DNA of 64,000 bases from Dipteronia dyeriana. Lineage: Eukaryota; Streptophyta; Magnoliopsida; Sapindales; Sapindaceae. The position numbers and the translations under genes were made by a program. How positions within the stretch are numbered: position 1 is the stretch's first letter; the number at the start of each line of letters is the position of its first letter. The notes under the pieces are model-generated. The model ran no database searches. It saw only the letters and a program-made list of their open reading frames with translations, and had not been told where the DNA came from. Location of the stretch: positions 110,177,476 through 110,241,475 of the forward strand of contig CM065298.1 of the NCBI GenBank assembly GCA_032871835.1, in the 5' to 3' direction. Shown here in pieces: positions 54,093-64,000 of the stretch.

Positions 54093-57000
54093 GAAGAAAA
54101 AAACACTGATGACATATTGTATATATTATAATATAAATATATATATATATATTATATAACAAAACATCAGTGATGGACTGATGGTAGCACAACCGCACAA
54201 GAAAAAAAAAATTAAAGAATACAAGTAGAGAAACAGTGGATCGTGCGATGGAGAAGAAGAGAAAACAGAAAAGAAGAGAATCGAAAAGTAAAAAAGAAGT
54301 CGAAGAAGAGAACATACCAGAAGTCGAAGCTGTGTCGTCATTGATGAGGAGATGTTGCCGTAGATGATCACGTGAGAGAAGGGTTGTTTTGTGCAATTAG
54401 GTTTCTACTTTCAGAGTTTCAGTCAATATGATCGACTCTTCAAATCAATTTGGGGTTTTTTTTTTTAGGTCTCATTAAACGATGCGTTTCAACCATCATT
54501 TTTTTAAAAAAAATCACCTCCTTCAAAACTCGGCCGAACCGACTTGAGGCGGCTAGAGGCAGCAACCTCGGTGCAATTTTTTCGAGAGGCGGAGTGAGAC
54601 GGCCGCCTCAGTACGAATTTTAAAACTATGCTAATACAGCAATACTAATACTAAAATGCTAATCCAAATGCTAATGGTAATGTACCAATACTAACAAACT
54701 AAAAGATTGACATACTAATACAAAGACTAAGTGCTCGTTTGGTTGAGCTTTTTACTGGCTCAAAAGGTCTATGAACGTCTATATAAATTTTTAGAATTGT
54801 TTGGTTAGACTTTTAAGAATGTCTATTTTTAATTGAGTAGAGGCTAGTAGACTTTAAACCTCTACTAGACAAAAGCTCACGAGGAGGTACTTCTCTAAAT
54901 AGACATTTTAAAAAAAAAGTCTATAAACCAAACAATTATATTTTCTTTTTCAAAAACTCTATTTCTAATAGATTTGTAGTAGATCTTTTACCGATAGAGG
55001 TTTTTCAAAAGCCCAACCAAACAAGCTCTAAAACTAATACTAGTACTAAAATACTAATCTAAAACTAACATACTAAAATAGATTTGCTACATAAACTACT
55101 ACTATTACAAAAATACAAAAATAGATTAGCCACAAGGATAATACTAAAATATTAAAATAGTTTTCCCGAATGCTAAAAATGAAAAATGCCTAATGCCTAA
55201 TGCTTAAATGCCTAATGTCGGTGCTAATGTTACACTTAAAGCTAAAATACTAAACTTTAAGCCTAGTGTTGATGCTAATGTTAATGCAGAAATGCCTAAT
55301 GCTAGGATGCCCAATGCTACACTTAAAAAGACTAAAATACGAAACTAAGAAACTATTAATCCTAATAATAAAATGCTAATGCTAATGCAAATGTGCTAAT
55401 ACTAACACACTAAACTAATCCTAATGCTAATGCTAATGTACTAATACTAATACACTAAAATACTAATACTAAATACTAAAATACTAAACCTAATACTAAT
55501 ATTTCAATACTAAAATAGTTTTGCCTAATGATAAAATGCATAATGCTAATGCCTATTTGTTAATGCCAATGCCTAATACTTAATGCCTAATGCTAATGTG
55601 AAAATTCCTAACATGTATGCTAATGCTACACCGACTATAATACTAAACTTTCACTCCTAATGTGTATGCTAATGTTAATGCTACAAGCCTACAACGACTA
55701 TAATACTAAACTACTAAAATACAATGCTAAAACTAATAGTCTAATACTAATACTAAAAATACTAAAATAGTTTTGCCTAATGAAAAATGCCTATTGCTAA
55801 AGTGACCAATGTTAATGCCATTGCTAAAATGACCAATGTGCATGCTAATGCTACACTTAGAGGCTAAAATACAAATCTTAATGCTAAAATGCTTATACTA
55901 CTACACTAAAAGACAGAAAAACTAATGCTAATGTATTTATACTCGAAAGACTAAAATACTAATACACTAAAAGACTAGTACAAATACTAAAATGCTAATC
56001 CTAGAGCTAATGCTAATGTAAATAAAAGACTAAAATACTAATGCTAAAATACTAAACCTAATACTGAAACTAGTACTAATGCTAAAATGCCTACTAAACT
56101 ACTAATATACTAATCCTAATATTAAAATGCTAATGCTAATGTAGTAATATACTAAAGACTAAAATACTTATATTAATTAATACACTAAAAGACTAAAATA
56201 TTAAAATACTAATACTGATACTAAAATGCTAATCCTAATGATAATGTACTAATGTTTATACTAATACAAAGACAGAGCAAAAGACTAAAATACAGCTACA
56301 AATACTAATACTAAAATACTAAAAATAATGATAATACAAAAGTACTACAACACTAAAACGAATAGTCTAATACTAATACTCATATTAAAATATTAAAATG
56401 ATAATACTATACTAAAAAGGTAATCCTAATGCTAGTGCTAATGTATTAATACTAATACATTGAGAGACTAAATTACTAACACTAATACAAATACATAGAC
56501 AATTTTCATACTAATACTAAAATATTAGAACTACAACTAAAATACTAAAAGAATACTAATACTAATACTAAAATACTAAACTAATTTTCCCTAATACTAA
56601 AATGCCTAGTGCTAATGCATAATGCTATACTAAAAAACTAAACTATTAAACACTAAAAATACTAAAATGCTAGACTTGAAGACTAAACCCCTAAAACCCT
56701 AAAATGTTTATGCTAACACCAATGCTAATCTACTAATACTAATACACAAAAGACTAAAATACAAAAGCTAATGTACTAATACACAAGATAAAAAGACTTA
56801 AAATACTAAAATACTAATACTAATACACTAAAAGACTAAATTATTAAAATGTAAAAAATACTACTACCAATACTAATACTAAAATGCTAATGGTAATGTA
56901 CTAATACTAATAAACTAAAAGTCTGAAATATGAATACTAAATACAAAGACTGAAACTAATACTACTATACTAGTACTTAAATACTAAAACAGATATGCTA

Positions 57001-58411
57001 CATAGACTACTACAATTACAAAAATACAAAAATACTAATACTTAAATACTAAATATTTTTTCCTAATGCTAAAATGAATAATGCCTAATGACTAAAGCCC
57101 AATGCTAATACTAAAAAGCCTAATGCAAATGCTAAAATGCCCAATACTAAAAGACTAATGCTAATGCTTAAATGCCTAATGCTAATGCTATACTTTAAGC
57201 CTAGTGCTGATGCTAATGCTAATGCTGATGCAAAAATGCCTGATGCTAAGATGCCCAATGCCAATGCAACACCTAATGACTCAAGTAAGAAACTACTAAT
57301 CATAATAATAAAATGTTAATGCTAATACAAATGTATTAATACTATTACACTAAAATACTAAAATACTAAAATACTAATACTAATACAATAAAATACTAAA
57401 ATACTAATACTAATACAATAAAATACTAAAATACTAATACTAATACACTAAAAGACCAAAATACTAACACAAATACTGAAATACTTATCCTAATGATAAC
57501 TAAAATACTAAAACTAATACTTCAATACTAAAATAGTTTTGCCTAATGATAAAATGCCTAATGCTAATGCCTAATAATAATGCCTAATGCTAAAATGCCA
57601 AATGCCTAATGTGTATGCTAATGCTACACTTAAAGCCTAAAATACTAAACTACTAAGGCTCCGTTTGAGAGAGCTTCTTCAAATAGATCTTTTAAGAGTA
57701 GATCTTTTAAAGTAGACCTTTTACAAGTAGAGCTTTTAATAGGAAGATGTTGGTCGTTTGGTTGTCAATTAGAAAAAGCTTTTTTAAATGGTAAGATTAC
57801 CAAAATATTCAAAAACTATTTTAAATGATAAGGTTATATTAAACTTTTTAGTGTTATTATAAAAACTCAAAAAGATCTACTTGGAAAAGCCTAAAATTTG
57901 AGCTTCTCCAAGTAGACGTAAAACAACTTTTTTAATCATCTTAAAGCTCTACTGTGTGACAACCAAACGATACAATATTTTTTAAAAAGAGTTTTTTTAA
58001 ATAAAAAAGTTGTTTTACAAGTGGACAAGCTCTTCCAAACGGACAATAAAATACAAATCCAAATACTAAAACTAATAGTCTAATACTAATACTAAAATTG
58101 TTTTGCCTAATGCTAATGACTAATGCTAAAATGCTCAATGCTAATGACTAATGCTAAAATGCCCAATGCTAATGCTATTACTGAAATGCCTAATGATTAT
58201 GCTAATGCTACACTTAGGTTGCGTTTGGCAGGATGGGATAGGAATCGTCTTATTTTTAGTCCCATTTATGTTTGGCTGGCCAATGGGATGGGATAAATTA
58301 GTCCCTTCTAACTTTTTTATCCCATCCCAACCAATTTGGTGGGATTCAAATGAATCTCATCCCTTCTTCTTCCACCTGACATCATCATCTTCTTCAATTA
58401 CACCGACACCC

Positions 58412-58443
<32 letters not shown>

Positions 58444-61400
58444 TGCTTGTGAATCAACTATACCTAAATCAATCAATTACACCAACACCAAAATCAATTA
58501 ACTAAACCAACACCCAAATCACAACAGGGAGCCCGAAGATCAACCCAGCCAAGACCAGCACAGGCTCAAAACAACAGCCAAGGAGGCCACAAAAAACAGT
58601 GGAGAACAACATCAAAACGTCCAAATCAAGAACAGACCTGAGAACAAATAAAGATCAACCCACAAAAAGCAAAACGTATGAAGGACGCCAATGTTGAGAA
58701 GCTCATTTCTAACATTGTCAATGGGTCAAAATGATGAAAGACAGATGCAAGAAGAGAGTAGATCCTTTTAAATATATCATCCTTCTAGGCACAGGCTTTC
58801 GCTGGCAATGGAAACCTCCAATGAGACAGAACATGATTTTACTGATTTCGATGATGAACCTTGACACAGGTCAAATTCAAAGCCATTTTTTTGTGGATGT
58901 TTTTTTACTAGCTCAGTCGATGATTCCATGCATGGTAGATTTTGTTGGCTTTGAAACTAATAAACTACTCTCTGTGTTTTCTATTTTTTGAAGCAAATTA
59001 TGGTTTGTTTGATATCTTAGCGGAAGAAGATGAGAAGCAGACGAAGAAGAATTGAGGAATGAAAGAAGAAGAAAAAAATTGATGGGTTTTGTTATTAAAG
59101 TAGAAAAATATTTAAATCCTATCTCATGTCCTACCAAACGGGGAGATTGCTTTATTTTTAATCCTATCCTACATTGTACAAAACACATGATAAACTCTAA
59201 ATTTAGTCCCATCATATCCCATCCAATCCAATCCAATCCAATCCAATCCTATCCCATGAAAATAATCCTATCCTATCCCGTGCACCAAACAGGCCCTTAG
59301 AGGTTAAAAACTTAAAATACTAATCAATACTAAAATGCTAATGCTACAGTACTAATACTAATACACTAAAATACTAAAATACTAAAATATTAATGCTACA
59401 GTACTAATACTAGTACACTAAAAGACTAAAAAAATAATGCTAATGTACTTATAAACGAAAGACTAAAATACTAATACAAATACAAATACTGATACACTAA
59501 AAGACTAATACAAATACTAATACACTAAAAGACTAATACAAATACTAAAATGCTAATCCTAGTGATAATGCTAATGTAACTAAAAGACTAAAATCCTAAT
59601 ACTAATACTACAACTAAAATACTAAAACTAGTACTGATATTAAAATACGAAAAAATAGTTTTTCCTAACGTTAATATTAAAACGCCTAATGCTAAAGCTA
59701 AAATGCTGAATGTGTATGCTAATGCTTCACTTAAAGACTACAATACTAAAATAATAAAATACTGATATCCTTATACTAAAATGACAATCCTAATATGCTA
59801 ATATTAGTATAGCAAAAGTCTAAAAGACAAATAACTAAAGACTAAAATACATATATTAATTAATACACTGAAAGACTAAAATACTAATACTAATACTAAA
59901 ATGATAATCCTAATATTAATACTGAATTCATCTTATTTTTACTCTCTAATATTTAATCACATTAGAAAATAGACAGATCGGATAAATGACTAATACGACC
60001 ACTACTGATGCTAGATTCTTCTTATTTATAGGCTCTATTATCTAATCAGAATTGAAATTAGACAGGTCTTATAAATGACCATACAAATACTAATACTAAT
60101 ACTAATACTGCTACTACTACTCATGGTTTTAAAAGGCGTCAAGAGGCATGCGCCTCGAGGCGCTGAGGTGGTCGAAACTAGCCTCGAGGCGTAAGCCTCA
60201 TGCCTGTGGTTTAGAACGTAAGCCTCAAGAGGTGAGGCGTACGCCTCTAGAGGCGAGGCGCTCGAGGCTTAAGCCTAAAAAATAACATGCTATTGGGCCT
60301 TTTTTTCTATGTTTGGTCTGTTGGGCCCTTATTTAAAAAAAAAAAAAAGGTTTGGGCCACTGTTTTGAGCCTGTTATTAAACTAAACAACCTAAATAAAT
60401 TAAAACCCTATCCCACAAAAGATGTGAAGAAATAAACTAAAACCCTAGCCTCTAAACCACTGTTTTGGGTTCGATGATGATGGATATGATGATGGCCTTA
60501 ATAATTATGAATATGACCTTCCAAATGATCCCATTCCCAATAGTGTTGATGAAAATAATGATTAGATTGAGTCATAGATTTAAACTCTAAAGACTTGTTC
60601 TAAATTTCTAGTTTGAGATGGGAAGATTCATGGTTTTTAGTCTCTTGTCTTATAACTTTGCATTGTTATTAATTTTCTCTATTATGAACTAAATCATGTT
60701 GTGTTTTTATTGGATAGAATTGATACTACTTACTAAGTCATTGATATTTTGGTATGAATTATGAAATATGCATTTTTAGTTTGTTTTTATAATTTTTAGA
60801 TGTTTTTATTTAATTTTTAATTTTTAATTTTTTTTATTAATTAATTGAGGCTTACGCCTCGTGAGGCGGTGGTCAACCGCCTTGAGGCTCGATTTTGCCT
60901 TTTAAAACCTTGCTACTACTAAATTCATATTATTTTTAATATAATATTTAATTAGAATTATTTTTAATACTAATACCAAATTCATCTTATTTTTAGTCTC
61001 TAATATTTAATTAGAATAGAAATTAGACAGATATGATAAATGACTGATACTACTACTAATGCTAGATTCAACTTATTTCTAGTCTCTAATATTTAATCAA
61101 AATAGAAATTAGACAGATCTAATAAAAGACAATACCAATACTAACACTACAACTAACTAATACTAAATGCATCTTATTCTTATTCTCTAATATTTAATTA
61201 TTTATTCAGAATTGAAACTAGACAGATCTGATACATGATGATAATAATACTAATACAAATAATTCTACTACTACTTCTACTAATACTAAATTCATCTTAC
61301 TTTTAGTCTCTAATACTTGATCAGAATAGAAATTAGACAGATCTGATAAATGAGAATACTAATACTAATATTGATTCGGATACTACTACTAATACTAGAT

Positions 61401-64000
61401 CCATCTTATTTTTAGTCTATAATATTCAATCAGAATAAAAATTATACATATCTGATAAATGACAATACTAATATTGCTAAAATACTAATAAAAAACCACG
61501 CAAGCACAATTGCGAATAAAATTATATAATTAAAGAACAAAGAAATCCAATCCATGTACACCAATAAAGCAGAGGAAATAATCACTTACCGGTCTCACGG
61601 GAAGTCCTTTTGAGTTATGTAACATCGCCGGGGCGAATGATACAAGAGGATTATATGGATTCATATCTCCATTTGTGCCACCAATCTTAGATACTAATTC
61701 ATTATGCTTTCCATTAACAAATTCTTGTCCAGCTGATACTATTAGGATATCTTTTGGATGATGAAATTTGCAAGTTGCACCAAATTTACAAGCTCCAGTC
61801 TTCAAATAGAACTGTTCAAGAATTACAGGATAAAGGAAGACCAAATCATGGAACTAAATATTAATGCTCTCCCAAGGAACCAAACGTAGAAAATCTTACA
61901 GCACATATGGGCTCAGAGGGTCTCTCTGGTAAGGCAAAAACATCAACATTTCCTGAAGCACTCTGAAACAAGAGTAAAACAGCAGAATGTTATGACTAGA
62001 AAATAACTCAGCATAAAATTGAACTAATTTGGCAAACTAGATGCAAATTGCACCTACCGAAAAAACCGATTTATCCCTTGGATGATTGAACTTGCACTTC
62101 AAACCAAACTTACATCTTTGAGTCTTCAAAAAGTACTGCAACATATTAAGCAGAAGATGAAATGGTTACGAGTTTAACAGCTCCAAAAATAGTTATAAAA
62201 TTTGTAAATAGAAGAACATTTGAAATCCTGCTTACAGGACAATCTGGTTCTCCTGGTCTCTCAGGAAGAAATTCAGTTGTTGTGATAAGTGGAACCTGAC
62301 AAACAACAAATCAGTTATAATTTTATATTAATGTAAGTGTTGCTCATGATTGACACTAATGAAGTGCATGTGTAACAAAGAGAAGCCAACATGGTTACCT
62401 TGCTCATTTAGGTATCCATGGTATATGATGAAACACAAATAGAACAACCTAGAAACATATTCATTTCTACTCACCTAGACAAACTACGGATACCTTTTCC
62501 AATAACACAGTTCAATCTTAAAACATCACCACAATCCACTACCAATGATCTCATGAAATTCTCTTTTATAAAGAAAACTTTTAGTAAACTAAGAATATTT
62601 CTTTCTTACACATCCGGTACAACGATTAACGATCACTTTAAATAGAGTATATCCAAGAGAAAAATGAGTGTAAAAGAAGGGAGATACAAGTAGGGGTGAA
62701 CAAGCCGTCATGAAAACAGATGAAAGGGGAAGCCTGAGGAATTATATAACATATATTAAAATAAGCTCCTACATTATACCAATATCCTCATCAGGATAAA
62801 GCAATTCCATCTCAAGTTAAATATTATTGAATTATATAACAATGTTAATCTGCATAGCAGCATAGTTTAATAAGATATATTATCATAGACATAGAAAATA
62901 GCAATATGACTTTCACCTCTTTCCAATCTGGGATTCCACCTTCAGGAACCCAAATAGGATGGTCAAACTTGCAGGTTTCTCCAAATTTACAGGTTCTTGT
63001 TTGCATATAGTGGGCACAATCCTTCTCTCCTGGCCTTTGTGGATATACAGGTAAATTGCCAGCACTCTCGAATCTAGGGCGCTTGGCTAAAGAGTTGGTA
63101 GCATACCAAGCTTCACTTTGCCCAATTGTGGTATGGGTACCCAAAACAGTCGGATGGTAGAGCGCTATAATACATAGTAAAAATGTGTATACAAGAAAAC
63201 AGGAAAAGTTATATGTTACTATATAAGTTTAACGTATAAAATAATTTTTATCTAGGAATGTAATTACTAAATATGGATACATGGAAATAAATATTATAGC
63301 AATTGTATAGGGAAAGAAATACCAGATAATACAATTGCAATAAAAACATTGACTGCAGTTAAAATATATAAGTAGCTAGACCATACACTCAATGGAACAT
63401 TACATCAGTAAGAAAAAAATATATGTATTTAAGGGAAAGCTAGTAATAATATGACTTGAAATATAATAATATATTTAACACCTATTATAAATTAATGATA
63501 CAAACAAATGAAAATATTTTGATATTTCTAGCATATGTTAGGATTAAGTGGCTCTCTGGATGAAAGGAAGGAAAAGTTGTCAATTCAGGCATGCAAGCCC
63601 AAGCAAGCATGTGGTAAGTATAGGTGCCCACTACTCTGCACAGAAGTAGCCCATTCGATATATTGTATAAAAAACAAGATCACAAAGTATCTGTCAATCT
63701 GAGATGTAAAATATAGATGTAGAACAAAAGTACAAGTGAAGGAGGAAACACATGATTCCAGTACACGGTGATAAACAATACAAGTTGGAATTTGTCTGAT
63801 ATGGGTCGAAGATAAAGATGAAATTATTTGCCTTTAGTAGAATTGGAGTTTGAACTTAATTTGTTGGATGATAGTGAGAGTGTAAGTACATAGAAATGAA
63901 ACATAACATAGAAATTGTAGATAGTTTGAGAGAAGAGAAAATGAGGAGCAACCTTCGGAGGATCGTTTGATGGAAGAAGTGGGGTCGACACCGGGAGGCC
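49152..64000 (-). CDS. HUA1: Six-finger CCCH zinc finger RNA-binding protein, HUA1-like (5' end beyond window)
   Basis: Exons 63953->64000, 62917-63164, 62236-62295, 62058-62135, 61900-61962, 61590-61811, 51230-51267, 51090-51136, 50869-50999, 50641-50694, 50228-50374 and 49152-49316. At least 433 residues are in frame from the window edge. Landmarks [40 protein letters not shown] and [15 protein letters not shown] match Arabidopsis HUA1 (C3H37), which acts with HUA2 and HEN4 in AGAMOUS pre-mRNA processing. Six C-x8-C-x5-C-x3-H fingers are complete (QTRTC, KTQRC, KTGAC, KTGSC, KTGEC, LTGTC). Finger 5 has CKFVERC where Gly is usual; zinc ligands are kept. The intron between fingers 3 and 4 is 10,322 bp. 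The donor after the 50641 exon is GTGCGC, a weak but valid GT site. Confidence 0.93.
52028..52074. repeat. Perfect heptamer array (TGATGCC)n
   Basis: Six consecutive copies of TGATGCC interrupt the otherwise degenerate field. The lack of mutations suggests a recent expansion. Confidence 0.85.
53286..54630 (-). mobile_element. Internally deleted hAT-family transposon with BED zinc-finger remnant
   Basis: The ends are inverted repeats: CAGTTTTAAAA on the left, and CATAGTTTTAAAA as the reverse complement of the right. Both are followed by GAGGCG-rich subterminal sequence. CTAATACA flanks both sides (53278-53285 and 54631-54638), an 8-bp duplication as expected for hAT, although the host repeat makes its exact edge ambiguous. 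On the minus strand, about 53400-53690 encodes [17 protein letters not shown] and [10 protein letters not shown], a BED-type C2H2 finger found at the start of plant hAT transposases. Upstream in the same frame, a TGA stands where related proteins have Trp (GCA-TGA-AAG). The catalytic core is missing, so the element is non-autonomous. Confidence 0.85.
53777..54095. repeat. Two-copy tandem duplication with (AC)n and (AT)n inside the hAT element
   Basis: A segment starting TAATATATGACAATACAAAA near 53777 repeats near 53947, about 170 bp on. Both copies contain AAGCCAAAACACAC.. and ATCACTGTTTGCACAAAAC. The (AC)n runs (about 53839-53864 and 54007-54030) and the (AT)n runs differ in length between copies. 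Confidence 0.8.
54731..55028. mobile_element. Tourist-like MITE (PIF/Harbinger), 298 bp
   Basis: Terminal inverted repeats are GTGCTCGTTTGG (left) and GAGCTTGTTTGG (right, reversed), with similarity extending into GGTTGAGCTTTT/GGTTGGGCTTTT. A TAA triplet flanks both ends (54728-54730, 55029-55031), the TWA target duplication typical of PIF/Harbinger. No coding capacity. Confidence 0.85.
57657..58046. mobile_element. PIF/Harbinger-type MITE, 390 bp
   Basis: The left end is GGCTCCGTTTGAGAGAGCTT; the reversed right end is TTGTCCGTTTGGAAGAGCTT. A TAA triplet flanks both ends (57654-57656, 58047-58049). The interior is AT-rich with AGTAGATCTTTT/AAAAGATCTACTT-like fold-back sequence. No coding capacity. 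Confidence 0.8.
58217..59296. mobile_element. PIF/Harbinger-type non-autonomous element, 1,080 bp
   Basis: The left end is GGTTGCGTTTGGCAGGATGG; the reversed right end is GGGCCTGTTTGGTGCACGGG. Both are followed by GATAGGA-type subterminal sequence. A TTA triplet flanks both ends (58214-58216, 59297-59299). The interior has an (ATC)n microsatellite at about 58418-58442 and an (ATCCA)n repeat at about 59218-59247. No transposase domain was recognised in its short reading frames. Confidence 0.82.
59926..61485. repeat. Second tandem array in the HUA1-like intron, about 100-120 bp unit
   Basis: The unit reads approximately TTCATCTTATTTTTAGTCTC, TAATATTTAATCAGAATAG, AAATTAGACAGATCTGATAA, ATGAC, then a variable run of ACTAATACTACTA words. 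Copies start near 59928, 60030, 60912 (broken), 60970, 61067, 61167, 61288 and 61400. The unit appears to combine the flanking ACTAATA words with a 65-bp unique module. A hAT-like element interrupts it. Confidence 0.85.
60122..60912. mobile_element. hAT-like non-autonomous element, 791 bp
   Basis: The ends are CATGGTTTTAAAAGGC (left) and CAAGGTTTTAAAAGGC (reversed right), with GAGGC/GCCTC-rich subterminal repeats. CTACTACT flanks both ends (60114-60121, 60913-60920), an 8-bp duplication, although the site is a CTA repeat. The interior (60471-60565) has an open stretch rich in Asp, Asn and Tyr ([12 protein letters not shown], then stop) that may be the acidic tail of a transposase. The TIR core GTTTTAAAA is shared with the 53.3-kb element, so both belong to related families. 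Confidence 0.78.

Larger units (their letters stand above)
51321..59925. repeat. Degenerate CTAATGC / CTAATAC / CTAAAATG repeat field
   Basis: Apart from the inserted elements, this stretch is built from short words such as GCTAATGCTAAAATGCC and ACTAATACTAAAATAC, with a base period near 6 bp and many indels. Regions dominated by the G-containing form (51.36-52.1, 55.15-55.3, 57.06-57.25 kb) alternate with regions dominated by the A-containing form (52.15-53.28, 55.4-57.0, 57.33-57.5, 59.3-59.9 kb). This looks like repeated slippage and block amplification of two related variants. No coding potential. Confidence 0.92.
51268..61589 (-). other. 10.3-kb intron of the HUA1-like gene
   Basis: It is bounded by donor GTAAGTG (61589 side) and an acceptor CTCTCAG (51268 side) on the minus strand, both supported by conserved protein sequence ([18 protein letters not shown]). 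Every other intron of the gene is far shorter. It is filled with degenerate short tandem repeats, a second longer-unit tandem array and five transposon insertions described separately. Confidence 0.93.

Noticed and set aside
53761..54115. Cys/Val/Tyr-Ile-rich minus-strand frames
   Set aside because: They are translations of (AC)n and (AT)n microsatellites inside the hAT element.
57085..57303. Ala/Leu/Gly-rich minus-strand frame
   Set aside because: Translation of the CTAATGC repeat field; no conserved domain.
58731..58991. 86-residue frame in the 1,080-bp Harbinger-type element
   Set aside because: No transposase or SANT/Myb motif recognised; likely random frame.
51321..59925. CRISPR-like appearance of short repeats
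   Set aside because: No regular spacer/repeat structure, wholly degenerate, and inside a plant gene intron.
51321..59925. Abundant TACTAAC-like branch-point words
   Set aside because: They lie on the plus strand while the host gene is transcribed from the minus strand, so they are not branch points for this intron.

Overview
This is nuclear DNA from a flowering plant, almost certainly a eudicot. Every recognisable gene is a plant-family gene split by short GT-AG introns. The intergenic DNA is AT-rich and full of microsatellites and small transposons, and there are no bacterial operons, CRISPR arrays or rRNA genes. I cannot name the species. Exons were placed by eye from reading frame, splice dinucleotides and remembered family sequence; every complete model below closes to a whole number of codons.

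Layout. 1-3.4 kb: a truncated repeat element, a satellite-like array of roughly 165-bp units and a fold-back MITE. 4.4-7.6 kb (-): a YTH-domain m6A reader of the ECT type. 10.3-12.4 kb (-): a two-exon aspartic protease of the NANA/nepenthesin type with an altered first active-site motif. 15.5-17.8 kb (-): a D6PK-like AGC kinase. 19-20.7 kb: a second copy of the window-start repeat element plus a SINE-like sequence. 22.3-24.0 kb (+): a nitrobindin-type heme protein with a GC-AG intron. 24.7-29.8 kb: products of a tandem duplication, namely a truncated ICDH, a truncated kinase and a relic nitrobindin exon. 29.1-32.0 kb (+): the intact 15-exon cytosolic NADP-isocitrate dehydrogenase. 33.6-35.2 kb (+): a DUF212 (YuiD-like) plastid-type membrane protein. 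35.5-35.7 kb (+): a small LEA-like seed protein with an ABRE/RY promoter. 36.4-41.0 kb (-): a 21-exon CTP synthase. 43.0-48.0 kb (-): a half-size ABC transporter of the ABCD2 type. 49.2 kb to past the window end (-): a six-finger CCCH protein of the HUA1 type. One of its introns is 10.3 kb long and made almost wholly of degenerate TAATGC/TAATAC-type repeats with five transposons inserted.

The most notable event is a tandem duplication of a 9,360-bp unit (16045-25404). Its junction joins an ICDH intron directly to kinase exon 3 in opposite orientation. The second copy then lost about 5 kb. Two promoter-bearing truncated genes now face each other tail to tail, while intact parents of both lie on either side. 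Read-through from either fragment would be antisense to an intact gene. The genes share no pathway; they are ordinary housekeeping, signalling and RNA-processing genes that happen to be neighbours.
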